Assembly (NCBI RefSeq): GCF_032854445.1
Contig: NC_088295.1
Coordinates: forward strand, 6,452,501-6,516,500
Origin: Liolophura sinensis
Lineage: Eukaryota > Mollusca > Polyplacophora > Chitonida > Chitonidae
Length of the DNA: 64,000 nucleotides
Direction: 5' to 3'
Shown here: positions 11,716 to 24,090 of the stretch, in pieces
Layout: each line of letters begins with the position of its first letter
Numbering within the stretch: position 1 is the first letter of the stretch
Translations under genes and position numbers: made by a program
Notes under the pieces: generated by a model
What the model was told of the DNA's origin: nothing
Database searches by the model: none
What the model saw: only the letters and a program-made list of their open reading frames with translations

Positions 11716-13105
11716 AGATGCTGTGACATACAGGATACTCTCACCCATTGGTGATATCACATACAGGACATTCTCACCCCTTGTTGATGTCACGTACAGG
11801 ACATTCCCACCACTTGTTGATATTACATACAAGACATTCTTACCCCCTGTTGATATCACATACAGGACATTCCCACCCCTTGTTGATGTCACATACAGGA
11901 CATTCTTACCCATTGATAATGTCACATACAGGACATTCCCACTCCTTGTTGATGTCACATACAGAACATTCTCACCCATTGATGATGTTACATACAGAAC
12001 ATTCTCACCCATTGGTGATGTCACATACAGGACATTCTCACCCATTAGTGATGTCACATATAGAACATTCTCACCCATTAGTGATGACACATACAGGACA
12101 CTCTCACCCATTGGTGATGTGACATACAGGACATTCTCACTCATTATTGATGTCACATACAGGACATTCTCACCCATTGATAATGTCACATACAGGACAT
12201 TCCCACTCCTTGTTGATGTCACATACAGAACATTCTCACCCATTGATGATGTTACATACAGAACATTCTCACCCATTGGTGATGTCACATACAGGACATT
12301 CTCACCCATTAGTAGTGTCACATACAGGACATTCTCACCCATTAGTGATGTCACATACAGGACATTCTCACCCATTGGTGATGTGACATACAGGACATTC
12401 TCACTCATTATTGATGTCACATACAGGACATTCTCACCCATTGGTGATGTGACATACAGGACATTCTCACCCTTTAGTGATGTCACATACAGGACATTCT
12501 CACCCATTGGTGATGTCACATACAGGACATTCTCACCTATTAGTGATGTCACATACAGAACATTCTTACCCATTGGTGATGTCACATACAGGACATTCTC
12601 ACCCATCGGTGATGTCACATACAGAACATTCTTACCCATTAGTGATGTCACATACAGAACATTCTCACCCATTGGTGATGTCACATACAGAACATTCGCA
12701 CCCATTGGTGATGTCACATACAGAACATTCTCGCCCATTGGTGATGTCACATACAGGACATTCTCACCCATTGATGATGTCTCATACAGAACATTCTCGC
12801 CCATTGGTGATGTCACATACAGGACATTCTCACCCATTGATGATGTCTCATACAGAACATTCTCACCCATTGGTGATGTCACATACAGGACATTCTCACC
12901 TATTGCTGATGTCACATACAGAACATTCTCACCCATTGGCGATGTCACATACAGGACATTCTTATCCATTGATGATGTCTCATACATGACATTCTCACCT
13001 ATTGCTGATGTCACATACAGAACATTCCCACCCATTGGCGATGTCACATACAGGACATTCTTATCCATTGATGATGTCACATATAGAACATTCTCACCCA
13101 GGGTT
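11716..13105. repeat. Minisatellite G, 33-bp unit, about 42 copies
   Basis: The unit is gatgtcacatacaggac followed by attctcacccattggt (33 bp). Since 33 is 11 codons, both strands stay open: a 476-codon plus frame (repeat core DVTYRTFSPIG) and a 557-codon minus frame (core ENVLYVTSPMG). Substitutions are not concentrated in third positions of either frame, and the same core continues rightwards at a 34-bp period, which would shift frame every repeat. So this is not a coding repeat. A higher-order duplication of 264 bp (8 units) is visible: the block starting cattgataatgtcacatac at 11911 recurs at 12175. Confidence 0.96.
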
Positions 13106-13770
13106 GCTGTGATGTACATGTACAGGACATTCTCACACGGAAGTGTCCTGTGACAGGACATTATCATCCAGGTGTAGTGTACTGTGACAGGACATTTTGA
13201 CTTGGGTGTGCAGTGCTTTACAGTGACAGGACATTCTCCCCCAGGTGTGGTGTACTGTGACAGGACATTCTCACCCAGGAGGGGTATACCGTGACAGGAC
13301 ATTTTCACCCAGGAGGGGTATACCGTGACAGGACATTCTCACCCAGGAGGGGTATACCGTGACAGGACATTCTCACCCAGGAGTGGTATACCGTGCTAGG
13401 ACATTCTCACCTAGGAGGGGTATACCGTGACAAGACTTTTTCACCCAGGAGTGGTATACCGTGACAGGACATTTTCACCCAGGAGGGGTATACTGTGACA
13501 GGACATTCTCACCCAGGAGGGGTATACCGTGACAGGACATTCTCACCCAGGAGTGGTATACTGTGATAGGACATTCTCACCCAGGAGTGGTATACTGTAA
13601 CCAGACATCCTCACCCAGGTGTGGTGTACTGTGACAAGACATTTTCACCCAGATGTGGTATACTCTGACAGGACATTCTCAATCAAGTGAGGTGTACTGT
13701 GACAGGGCGGTCTCATCTGGCTGTGGTGTACCGTGATAGGTCCTTCTCACCCAGGTATGGCGGAGAAGCG
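13106..13770. repeat. Minisatellite H, 34-bp unit, about 18 copies
   Basis: The unit is gtgacaggacattctcac followed by ccaggaggggtatacc (34 bp). It keeps the acaggacattctcaccca core of array G and replaces the rest of the unit, so H is a diverged continuation of G. The first copies (13106-13250) are irregular hybrids. The centre at 13280-13600 is nearly uniform, and copies decay again after 13600. Confidence 0.94.
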
Positions 13771-14040
13771 TTTCATTTTAGAGATAGATGTATATGCAAA
13801 GCCGTGTGATTTAAATAACACATTAGGCATTGAGGTTTTAATGAGACATGCAAGGTTAATGCCCTTACAATTATATATTCATAAGACTTACACATTTTAT
13901 ATTAAGGTCTTACAGGTATATGTGAGGTTAAGGTCTTTAGGACATTAGATATTAAGGTTTTGAGACATGCTGACACACTTGAAATTGAAATTTGATGGAA
14001 CACATAAGAATAAACTTTTCAACACACATTATACATCGCT

Positions 14041-14110
14041 GTTTTGTGGAGAGGAGAGTTGTACGCTGGGATGATGTTTTGTGGAGAGGAGAGTTGTACG
14101 CTGGGATGAT
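14041..14110. repeat. Perfect 35-bp tandem duplication
   Basis: Two identical 35-bp copies (14041-14075 and 14076-14110), each beginning gttttgtggagaggagag and ending gtacgctgggatgat, with gttttg starting a third. This could be a newborn minisatellite or a simple slippage duplication. Confidence 0.95.
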
Positions 14111-15577
14111 GTTTTGAGAATACTTCTTAATACAGTGATGTTGGAACATGTACATCTCCTCAGTTGCCCTTCTAAATGTTCAGCACTCTGATTCCTCTTT
14201 GGTTACCAAGTTTAGGTGTACAATACAACATCTAGTTTCTCACCTGCTAACTTTTTTTACACATTTCGTACTGGCATACAAGCATCTCTGTTCACATCAC
14301 CTTCATTGGTTTGAAACCACATCGAATTGCCAAGAAAACAAAGAGGATGCAAACAGAGAGATCCATGGTCATGTTTTTTGAAGGGAAAAGCTGTGGTTAG
14401 ATTTCATATCGTTGGAGCTGTAGTGAAGCCTGTGTGTGAGGATAAATATGCTGAGCTTCATTAACTTCCCAGGCAGCGGGTCAAATCACACGCAGTAGGG
14501 GAATTGATTTAGCTGAGAAAACGCTTGGTAAGGTGTTGGTGACCATCATAGCTCCTCCCTCTCTTGTGCATTATTGATGGGCGGATGTAGAATTATGCCT
14601 CCTGTCCTTCAGTCCTAGCTATCTCCTATGTCAGGATGAATCAGTTATCTACAAGGGAAGATAAATCTGAAATATTAACTGAGGGATTTTCTGTCATAGT
14701 TTAGCTTTTAGTTCACAGCATCCCATATCATCACCATGCATAATTCTCATACCTTAAATATTGTTAGACTTATGTTCATTTACATTCTAAGCCTTCGAAA
14801 AAATGAAGTATCCCTTTATTTTGTTAGGCTTCCAATCTCTAAGCTTTGAGAACCTGTTGTTCTCGTAAAGATTATTAGGTTTTTGTAACTGCATGAAAAC
14901 CGTAACTGTTGCGCAGTTAGCAATACTAGGTTTCAGAGGATAAGTGCGGGAAAACTTTTGGGCACTTTTTTGAACATTGACATATTGTCATCTGAAAAAA
15001 ATCTTTAATTTTCTTCTCAAGGATAGCTGAATTGATTGACGTGAAATTTCATATGTTGATTTTAACGAGGCAAGTATAAATTGCGGAGCTCGCGCTTATA
15101 TGTTAAAAGCTCTGGAAAATCACTACTTTGCATATTTGACACGTGAACAAAAAAATTTGAAATTGAAAACGGAGAATACTTATTTTAGTAAAGTTTGTGC
15201 TGGTAATTACGAATCTGTTTTTGTTTTTTCCCCTATTTTGTAATTTTTTTTGTGACAATTTGCGAGAGAAGTTGAAAATCGAAAAAAATGAATCTTTTTG
15301 CCACTGGCAGAATGCATAATGCATTAAAGAACACGTAACTTACCAAGATTGAAAGATTAATGGTTATTTTCAAATTCTTGTGACGTTAATACTTTCGCAG
15401 CTGTAGTGTCTCAAATTTTTTGTCGTTTTAGATTTTAATCAAACGTTCCTTCTTGAGAACCCTTTGTCTGATTGAACTGAAATTTTAATAGCAGATATGC
15501 CATGCCAAGCCCATTAAAAATATTAAAAAAATCTTGGCTTATATGTGTAACAGTAAAGAAAATAATGAATCTACATA

Positions 15578-15591
15578 TGGTCACGTGACCA
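15578..15591. promoter_or_regulatory. CLEAR/E-box palindrome TGGTCACGTGACCA
   Basis: Perfect 14-bp palindrome containing GTCACGTGAC, the consensus bound by MiT/TFE and USF-type bHLH factors. It stands alone in AT-rich sequence with no recognised promoter, so function is speculative. Confidence 0.25.
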
Positions 15592-17026
15592 CAAACTTGA
15601 ATTTTAACTTTATTGGTATCTTATCTGGTGGAGATTAAGCTGCTGATTACGAATCTCTCTTAATTTTTTGCCTAGCATGTATGATTTTATCACAAATTAA
15701 GATTAAATTGCTAAAACTCAATATTTTCTTAATATTGGGATGTCATGTGACAGGAGGCTGTTGTGACTGTAAAGCTGCTGAAAATTGCTGAGTAGAAAAG
15801 GCGATGTATGTACTATCTGTGTGTTGCAAATTATGCAAGATACAGTACAAGACTTGTAAGGCTTCAAGAATTGTATTAAAATGGCCGGTTACCATATATA
15901 GCACATTTATGTGTACATATTGTTTAATCTATGTACAAATGCTCTACGTCTTGATTATATTAATGACTAGGGAGAATTTATGAATGTTGTAAGTATGCAC
16001 TAAAATACGGTTAGGACAAACCGCTTCCTGTAAAATAGCCTTCACTACAGTCTCCGCGATACGAATACATTGTTTTTATCACAGGATGACATGCAACTGG
16101 AAAATCAGTCTACGGTTAGATCACTAACTACAAGATATAACATACAACTCATGTATTAAAGTTATATCATACTAAAACCTGGAAAGAATTTCAGATATGG
16201 GAGTGTAAGAAACAGGGTTTTGCCGAAAGAACATAACGGACTCCTCCCATTCCACAGCATGCTACTTGTTTTCAGTAATTATGACGTCACCCAAGGCAAT
16301 GAGTTCTTGTTGTCGAAACTGTGCTTGTGCAGTTTAACATTATGAATTACAACTTCTTTTCTTTTGCAAGGATATCAGCTTTCAACATATCGATGTGTAG
16401 AGCGTGTGTTGTTACCTGTGACTGACTAAAACCAATCTCTGTAGCAGGTATAACTGATTTTATAGACATTTGAATATAGACGACTTGCTAAAAGAAATGG
16501 ACTACTTCTCTACGAAATCTTCCCTTGTATTGCTAGCGCATCTACAACACCATTACTTCCTATAAAGACTTGGAAGCCGTAAAACTGTAAGCAGTTCTAG
16601 TTAGCTTTAGTGTTACCCGTGCTTTTTTTTCAGTCTAAATCAAGTCAGGTGAATTGTGAATGCTAATATTGTTTCCTAGTGGGTTGATCAGTAAGCCTTT
16701 AATTTCAACCCTTTTTTCTGCCATGCTGTGTTGTCCTCAGCCCCTGGTTCGTCGTCATGTCTATTTGCCACTTTGCCGACATTGTCTTTCAAGGTTTTAG
16801 TGGATGGATAATTTTGGCATATGACTGAATTCACCCGTATTCGTCTCTAGTATGTGTTACATAATTGCCTGTAGCATTTACTTGTTCTTAAATTGCATGC
16901 CTTGACCTGTGTCTGTCATGTTACAGAACTGCGGCTCAAGACTACTAAATATTAACGTGAAGCCTATCCATCCATGCCATTGTTCTTTTGTGTCTGGTGT
17001 CATCTCTATGTGTGTTTGTGTCACAG

Positions 17027-17180
17027 GTTCTGAGCGTCAGAGAGTTTTACTGGTGACGGTGCCGCGATTCAGCCAGTCATGCATGTGTGTGTTGGTCAAC
17101 CTAAGGACCCTAGAGTGCCAGCCGCTGGACTTTGGCAGTCAGTTTGGGGAGTCAGAAGAAGAGAGTCCCCAGCCGGCAAA
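17027..17180 (+). CDS. Candidate internal coding exon, protein unrecognised
   Basis: A pyrimidine-rich tract followed by tgtgtcacag gives a credible 3' splice site at 17026. The following 154 bp stay open, are more GC-rich than the surroundings, use mostly G/C third positions, and encode SERQRVLLVTVPRFSQSCMC then VLVNLRTLECQPLDFGSQFG and an acidic ESEEESPQ tail. A donor-like AAA|gtgagg follows at 17181. Without splicing there, the frame stops at TGA 17182-17184, so a terminal exon is the alternative. The alternating hydrophobic pattern (VLLVTV, CVLVNL) fits beta strands. I do not recognise the family. The other exons must lie in diverged sequence here or outside the window. Confidence 0.4.
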
Positions 17181-20140
17181 GTGAGGAGTGGACGGAGGGA
17201 AGATGAGCCGGCAAGGCGTTGCCAGGGAGATAATTGCATTTCAGAGAAGGGATGTCATTCACAGGCAATTTCACAGTTTGTCCAGAAAGAACTGGACGGT
17301 TAGGATTGGAGTTCTCCCTGGGGAGTCTGCAGCGAAGGAATTCCACGGGACTATTTAAATAGTTTTGTCAGTTGCAGTAGCCGGGGTGTTGTGTGGAGGC
17401 ATGGTGTCGTGCTGTGCAGTCAGGCTCAGTAATTCTCTGTACAATGGCCTGGCTGAAAAACAGCCCAGTCACAGTTTATTGCCCTCTTAAATTAGAGAAA
17501 AAGTAGGACTGGGTGAACGTAACTTCCAAGAGTAATGGTAACGAACTTTAAAAAGTGGGCCAATTTTCCTGCAGATTCCTGAAGGGAAACAGTGGTAGGC
17601 CAAATCACTTAACTGAACTGGTTTGAGTGGTTTAATAAAGGAGGGCTGGTTAGTGTTGAGTGCTGTTAATGAGATGAAAAGGGCAGTGGTGGGGGGGGGG
17701 GGATTGTATAGGGTGGGAATGGAGGGTGACATTCGACATTCGCTTTGCATGGGACAACGCAGCCAGACAGTAATGTGTTTATACTGAATTCTGCCTCATC
17801 TCCTGCTGTCCATAACTCACCGTGACATATAGATCGTTTATCCATTCATTGATGAATGCCTATATGAATAAATTACTTTGACCTTCTCAGATGCTTTATG
17901 TTATCTGAACAAAATCGCTGCATTGATCCTTCCTAAGTGTGTGTTGATTTATTCTTGTTCGTTTATCTTTAAGGAAACTGGTTTTCTCCAACTTGTTTGT
18001 AATTCTTTCCGTATGCCCAGAGATATGCCGTAAATTGGCTGTTACGATCGATAATGTCATCGTTTTGAATTCATTGTCGTCGGAGCCGTTTAATCATTGA
18101 GGTGATTCTGATGACATTAGCAGGTGCTTGTGCTCTAATGATGATGAATGAGTTTGGTGTATGAAGGCCCCGTGAGCAGGGGATAGAGTGATGTTCTATT
18201 AGTTTGAGCAGACTGTGATTTGTGGCCAGTCTCTCCGGAATGACCGCCTTGCATTGATTACCGTAGGCTTGCCTAACGAAAACAAACTATGTCCTCAACA
18301 ACAGTCGACTCATTAATCCTGCTGTCTGCCACAATCAGTACATATGAAGGGAGAGAAAACCGGATTCTTTAATTGCACGCCGTGAATGTTTTTCAGTGGA
18401 ATAATTTTCAGTGACCAAAGCCCCACTGTTCCAGTTTAGCACATTTCCTGTTTTACATGAATAATCCACTATACACCGTTTACAAATTGCTTGAGGGAAG
18501 CATAGCAACTGTATTCTCTTATGTGTGAGAATTTTTGTTGCACATCTTGCGATGGTCCTCCCAGCATCATTTTGTGAAACCGTCTGTAAGATAATCTCAG
18601 TGGGTGTGATTTGAGCAGGATGGAGTTGTGTTGTGCCACAGTGAAAGTAATGATTTGGTACGTTGGGCGAACCGTGGAAGTAGAAATGGCGAAGTAACAA
18701 TCCTGAGCTCTGAAGAAATAAGCAATTTGCCAAGTTAAGTCGGAGGCCTGATAGGTTGACACAGATGGGTAAGATGAGAGGTTGAATATCTAACCTAGAC
18801 CTAACCAAGAAAACTCAAGTTAATACGGGATTATTGCGTTAACTGGTTCACTTAATGCAGTTCGTTTTTTAAACTAATTCACTTTCACAGTTACTGCCAA
18901 TGTCAGAATTCGACAGAAATGAAACGCTTGACTGCCAGACTGTAGGGAAATGTCCATTAATCGAGCCTGAATGTAACAATTCACTATACTTCACTTAATA
19001 AAACCAGACCTTTAAACCGTCTTCAACTTTTGCCTTTGATCCGTTATTTTGTAACTCTCACACAAGCGCATATAGTACATTACACCCAGGGTTGGCTATA
19101 CCTAGCACAAACAATTGTCCAGGTTGCTTGGCTTAGCCATAACCTAAGCATTCACTACTGTATTTACCACTAACAAGGCTTTTTAAGGTTAACTGTTTTC
19201 AACTTTTGTGGGGTTTTTTTATCGCTTTACTTTATTTGTGCATAAACGTATACAGCGTTGTACCTCCACTGTCGGCTGTTCTTAGCTCAAATTACATTGT
19301 TCTTGTTGCTGTTTGTACTGAAGGGTGCAGACTTTACAGAAAGCAATCAAAGAGACAGATGGCCGTCGAACATAAATATGAAAATAACATATAAACGAAA
19401 GGCTTAAGGGGTCCAAACCGCGTAGAAGTAGTGAGAGAGCCGCCGAGCATGGCAAAATCCCGACTGGAGACCGTTCTTGAATATTCAACATGGACTAACC
19501 TAGCTCTCTATCAGCTTCAGCCCAGCGGACCTGCGTCAACATGACATGACGTAAATTAGGTGACAATTCCTGGAGCGCGGTCAGTCTTATAATTAAGGAA
19601 CCCTGGTTTTGTGTAGACGTCATTTGAGTGGCCATTACCCTCCAATCCACTTCACATCAGTCGGGTTAATCTCGTGTTACAGCTGTGGGCAGTCCAAAAT
19701 CGGTTTGTACACTTTTTTTTTGACACTGTTGTATAAGTTTACAAGATCCTCTGCAAACTGCCAGCGCACGAAGGTATTCGAATTACCGGAACCTTTGTAT
19801 AATACTGTGTGTTTTTTGAGCGATATCTCCTGGCGAGTGATGATTTTTGTGTTAAGGGAGTAGAACGGCAATGCTGGCGAGTATTTGCCAAATAGCTTAA
19901 GGACGAGCTCTCAGTCCGATAAAATTGGTTGTCGAAAATAAAAAAAAAAGGCAGCTGACATTTGGGATTGTCGATATCAGCGTTTTTGAGCGCCAGGGTT
20001 ATATCTAAACAGAACCTGCGTCTTCCTCCTTGGGGATACACAATTATAGCCACTATTGTCGTCATATTCTTCTGGCTCGTTTTGATGTTTCCGGGAAGAG
20101 TTGTCTGCGATAACGTGGAAAGCAGAAGACAGAACGTTAA
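17181..20140. other. Unique stretch, possibly intron with conserved-looking patches
   Basis: No tandem array or SINE. A poly-G run lies at about 17690-17702. Positions 18040-18290 have a balanced composition with several TAAT/ATTA homeodomain-type cores and look like non-coding conserved sequence, but this is an impression only. Overlapping minus ORFs at 18335-18808 (157 and 97 codons) have no recognisable domain and are not called. Confidence 0.35.
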
Positions 20141-20700
20141 ATGGTACACTGTCTCTGTTACCTATGACCTCACGCCGTATACTGTCTCCCTTGCCTTTGA
20201 CCTCTAACCGCATACTGCCTTCGTTACCTCTGGTCTCGCACCGTATACTGCCTCGGTTACCTTTCAGTCACACCCATACACTGCCTTCGTTACCTTTGAC
20301 CTCACACTGTATATTGTCTTCGTTACCTTTAAATCATACCGTGTACTGTTTCCGTTACCTATGACCTCACACCAAATTCTGCCTGTGTTTCCTGACTTCA
20401 CACTGTATACTGTCTCCGTTATCAATGAGCTCACACCGTATACTGTCTCCGTTATCTGTGACCCCACACCGTATACTGTTTCCGTTATCTGTGACCTCAT
20501 GCCGTATACTGTCTCCGTTACCTTTGACCTCACATCGTATACTGTGTTTTTTACCTTTGACCTTACCGTATTCTAACTCCATTTCTTTTGGCCTAACGCT
20601 GTATGCTTCTCCATTAGCTTCGACTTCACACCGTATTCTGTCTCCTCACACAGTATACTCACTCCGTTAGCTTTGACCTCATACCGTATTTTGTCTCCTC
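20141..20700. repeat. Minisatellite I, 33-bp unit, about 17 copies
   Basis: The unit is cacaccgtatactgtct followed by ccgttacctttgacct (33 bp). The left copies are most diverged; 20400-20560 is the most regular part. The 33-bp period keeps several frames open on both strands, giving competing 70 to 90-codon ORFs, none coding. Confidence 0.93.
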
Positions 20701-23411
20701 AACTATCATTTCTTCCTCCGCGGGCCCAGTTCCAGATTAGACCTACTTCTGTGTATTTTGCGAGTCGTCTATCCACCAGGTTAGACACACGTCAAAATCG
20801 TCTTGGACAAAGACGTTAAATGTAACCTGATACTTTAAAGCGAACGACACCGTGCGCTGGTTGACGTCAAAACGTAAATCGTCTGACAATAATGGTGATT
20901 TGCTCAGACTGCCAGGAAATCACGGCTGTCATTTTGCTGTTGGCGGAGAAAGACCTTTATGGAAGGTTGTTATTTGGACGAATCTGGTGTTTATTATTGA
21001 ACAGTGAGTGAAAGGGAAAATGCTTTTTTCTGCTCCACAACCCCACACCCACACCCACCCCACAACCGCGCATGTTCCCCTTGCCTATGTTATTTGACCC
21101 CCTTCGCTTAAAGATAATACTTCTTGGGGTAATGACTTTGTCTGCCTTGTATAACGAAGTATTTGTAAGCATGACGTTGTCATGTAAAAGCCACTCTGTT
21201 TTATTTGCATCACATATGTTTGCTCTATATTTGAATATGTGGCAGAGTGACGGAAGGACCTGGAATGGGAAACGCCGCTGACCAGACACCTGGCGAGCAT
21301 GTTGGTCGAGTAACTGTGCACACTTCCTAAGGTGCTCTCTGGAAGCGGCGAAAACAGCCTTTTAGGCATTAGAAAGACCGCCTGAGCGCACGCCTATACG
21401 TCAGCCAGGCCCGATTATAACTCATCCATCACCATCACGTCTGGCGAACAATGTCCGGAAACAGCACTTTTCTGCGAGTGGTTTTGACTCTGTTTTGCCC
21501 ACGTGCCTTTTTCCTGACTGAAAGAAACTCTTTCTCTCAAATGATGCCGGGATAATGATTTGTGGACAATCGATCATCAGAGCATGTTCACATTCTCAAA
21601 AATGAGTCAAAGAGAGGAATGCTCTGTGTTTTATTTGTATTTTTTAAGTTGACACATTTGTCCGCTTTTCACCCTGACGACCATTTGTACAACTGACGTA
21701 TTGGACACTTTATGAGAGGTTTGTGGATTTCACTTGCCGTAGATAGGTATCTCTCGTTTGGCCGCCATGTTTGGTAGGTCAGCTGCTTCAGTTGTGCAGT
21801 TCGATGATTTTAAACGACGGTTGTCAGTAGATCTGAATTAGGTTTGCAGAAACTGAATCGATCCCAGCTTGCACCAACAGAATATCACAACAATTACACG
21901 AAGAAAGCATTTCGTTTCTTCAGAGCTTATTCGGAGTTTTGTTTTCTTTTTGTGTGATATTTTACTAGCTCAAGTTGACTTTGATGCATACAATTCAGCT
22001 ACAAAAGGCATCTTGATGATCAGTTCCAAATTACCTGTCTTACAGTATCAAACACCAGATTAGCTGTAAACGTCAGATCTGTTACATTTCGCATTTGTAG
22101 AGAGCTAGCTGTAAGAGCCAATGTAAGCAGGCCGTGTCTAGAAGACTCGGATGTGGCGATCTCAGCGCAGTGTAATTAGGTTGATTAGTCAAGGAAGACG
22201 TGGCAGTGCTGAAGAACGTCCCCGGCCCGCTTCATCCGAACAAGGATGTGGATAATGAGGTGGTTCACGGACGACAAAGCCGCCGATGGGCACCTCCGCC
22301 GAGATGCGGCTCCCAACACATGATATACACAGACCTTGTAAAACATGCCCCGGGCTCCCTTCCTGGCTCCTTATTTCTGATGCCCATTTTAGCTCCACCT
22401 GTTGTTTCATGGATGCTTGGTGCATCTCATTACTTCTCCATCATCCACGGACGGATGAAAGGCCCGAAACCGGGCGATTTATAAACATGTCCAATGCCCC
22501 TGAACAAGTTTGCTCTTCAGATTGAAATGAGGACAAGGCTGGCTTTACTGATGTGGAAAGTAAGTGGAAAATAACAACGTTAGTTTGAATAAAGATGGGT
22601 AGTCGCGTCACTTAGCAGCCAGAGTATAGAAAATCATAACACTAGCCTTCTCCAGAAAGGACGGACGTGTATGTCAATGATTTTCTGTACTGGTGTCACT
22701 CCTATATAGAAGGCCATTTTTGTTGGAGGGACGTTTCTGTTTTGCACACGGCGATTGTGCTGAATAAGAATGGTAATACAGAAATACATGGGGGTGTCAT
22801 TTTGTGACATGCTAAGTCGTGGGAGCGGACAGGTGGGCGGAAGGTGTGTGAAAAAAAAAACAACGGTGAAATTCCATATCTTGTTAAGGGGGCAACATTT
22901 ACCTCCATCCGTCAGTCCATGTTGAATATGGTTAGCATGACCATTACGGACGTCATCGCGCTGACATTGACCAACAGGTGCCCGCCTACAGACTGTGCTT
23001 GGGCCAGTCTACTGCCAGACAATTCTGCTGCCAGCTCATTGACTTTACATGGTGAAGTTAACACAGTTATCTGTAAGCCGCTTTGTTTAAGGTAACGGAC
23101 GATTCAAACACATTGCCTTTTATCAGTCTTGCGTAACCTAACAATATCATGAAATTATATAACTTAACCTAACACGAGAGAGGCTATATTCCCCAGCATT
23201 TTTGTCATGTATGTTAACAAACTCATTGTCTGTCGTCATCTGGCCTTCGAGTATATGTCGTGTAACGGATTCAACCGTATTTCTGTTCAACACTGAGACA
23301 GCTTTACACAAAGCTAAAATGTTCACACCATAATTTACATTGAACATGCATGACCACAAGTATAAGGTGTATTCGCTTTTTCCTTCCTTCAGAGTCTATC
23401 TTCTATACTTA
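20701..23411. other. Unique stretch with GC-rich patch at 22195-22520
   Basis: Includes a perfect CRE at 20862-20869 and a C/A-rich tract at 21037-21065. Positions 22195-22520 are unusually GC-rich and non-repetitive, with ORFs on both strands but no domain recognised. This could be a conserved non-coding element or an exon fragment. No SINE detected. Confidence 0.35.
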
Positions 23412-23516
23412 CCATATGAAGAAATGGATAGAGGGGTATATCTCCTATAATCACCTATATAGAGGCGGACATCACATACTGTCACCTATATGGAGGCGTA
23501 TATCACATACAGTTGA

Positions 23517-23636
23517 TTCCTCTGGGCTCCGTCCGGTTTGCTCCGACCGGTTTGCTCCGACCATACTGCTGACCACCGTCGTATAAGTGAAATATTCTTG
23601 AGTAGAGCGTAAAACACCAATCAAATAAATAAATAA
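23517..23636 (+). mobile_element. SINE-A 3' fragment inserted in array J
   Basis: The 3' part of SINE-A: ccatactgctgaccaccgtc, then gtgaaatattcttgagtag, cgtaaaacaccaatc and an AAATAAATAAA tail. A ccggtttgctccga block is duplicated in tandem. It is flanked by the 10-bp direct repeat atacagttga at 23507-23516 and 23637-23646. Removing the insert leaves a continuous array-J unit, so this is a 5'-truncated retroposition into the minisatellite. Confidence 0.85.
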
Positions 23637-23796
23637 ATACAGTTGAAGAGTACATCACATACAGGCAGCTATAGAGAGGACTATGTCACATACAGTCACC
23701 TACATAGAGGAGTGTGTCACAGTCACATATATAGAGAAGTATGTCACAGTCACATATATAGAGAAGTACATTACATACAGTCACCCATAGAGAGGA

Positions 23797-24090
23797 GTGA
23801 GTGAGTGCCTCAGTCATATGACGGCGAAGGAATCCTTAGAGTGCATGTAATGTGCCTCCTTGTTGCAGGACGGGATGTCCACCGCTCTTTTATCTGGTGC
23901 TACTTCACTGAGACGCCTTACCGAAGGCAAATAAACCACCCCACCCGAGCCATTATGCTGATACGGGTCAACCAGTAGTTGCACTTTCCCCTTCATGCTG
24001 AACGCTAAAGTCTTAGGTGTGACTCGATTGACTTGGGACTGACCGCTTCCGAAGTGGACGCTCTTCCAGCTGTGTTATCGGAGCCGGTCC
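23797..24090 (-). mobile_element. SINE-B copy, tRNA-like head, inserted in array J
   Basis: Colinear with the copy at 58709-59014 (shared gagtgcatgtaatgtgcc, ttgttgcaggacg, tactgatacgggtcaacca-type blocks; atactg/atgctg variants). Read on the minus strand it begins ggaccggctccgataacac, then agctggaagagcgtcc, which resembles a tRNA A-box region, with a degraded B-box region after it. So this is a tRNA-derived SINE in reverse orientation. Relative to the other copy it lacks about 30 bp near the gtgagtgagtg end and about 26 bp around the cttcctctttta block. Array J resumes at 24091. Confidence 0.75.

Larger units (their letters stand above)
13771..17026. other. Long AT-rich unique stretch, probably intronic
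   Basis: Contains a short 35-bp tandem duplication at 14041-14110, an E-box palindrome at 15578-15591, and a perfect CRE TGACGTCA at 16282-16289. The 15000-15800 part is strongly AT-rich with poly-T tracts. No ORF here has recognisable protein features. The right end is pyrimidine-rich (16980-17020) and leads into a good 3' splice-site candidate at 17026. Confidence 0.45.

Noticed and set aside
11635-13308. 557-codon minus ORF and 476-codon plus ORF (11723-13153)
   Set aside because: Both are translations of the same 33-bp minisatellite, open on opposite strands; the array continues at 34 bp, which breaks any frame.
18335-18808. 157-codon minus ORF, non-repetitive
   Set aside because: No recognised domain, no splice or promoter context, and a second overlapping frame is also open; expected by chance in 64 kb.
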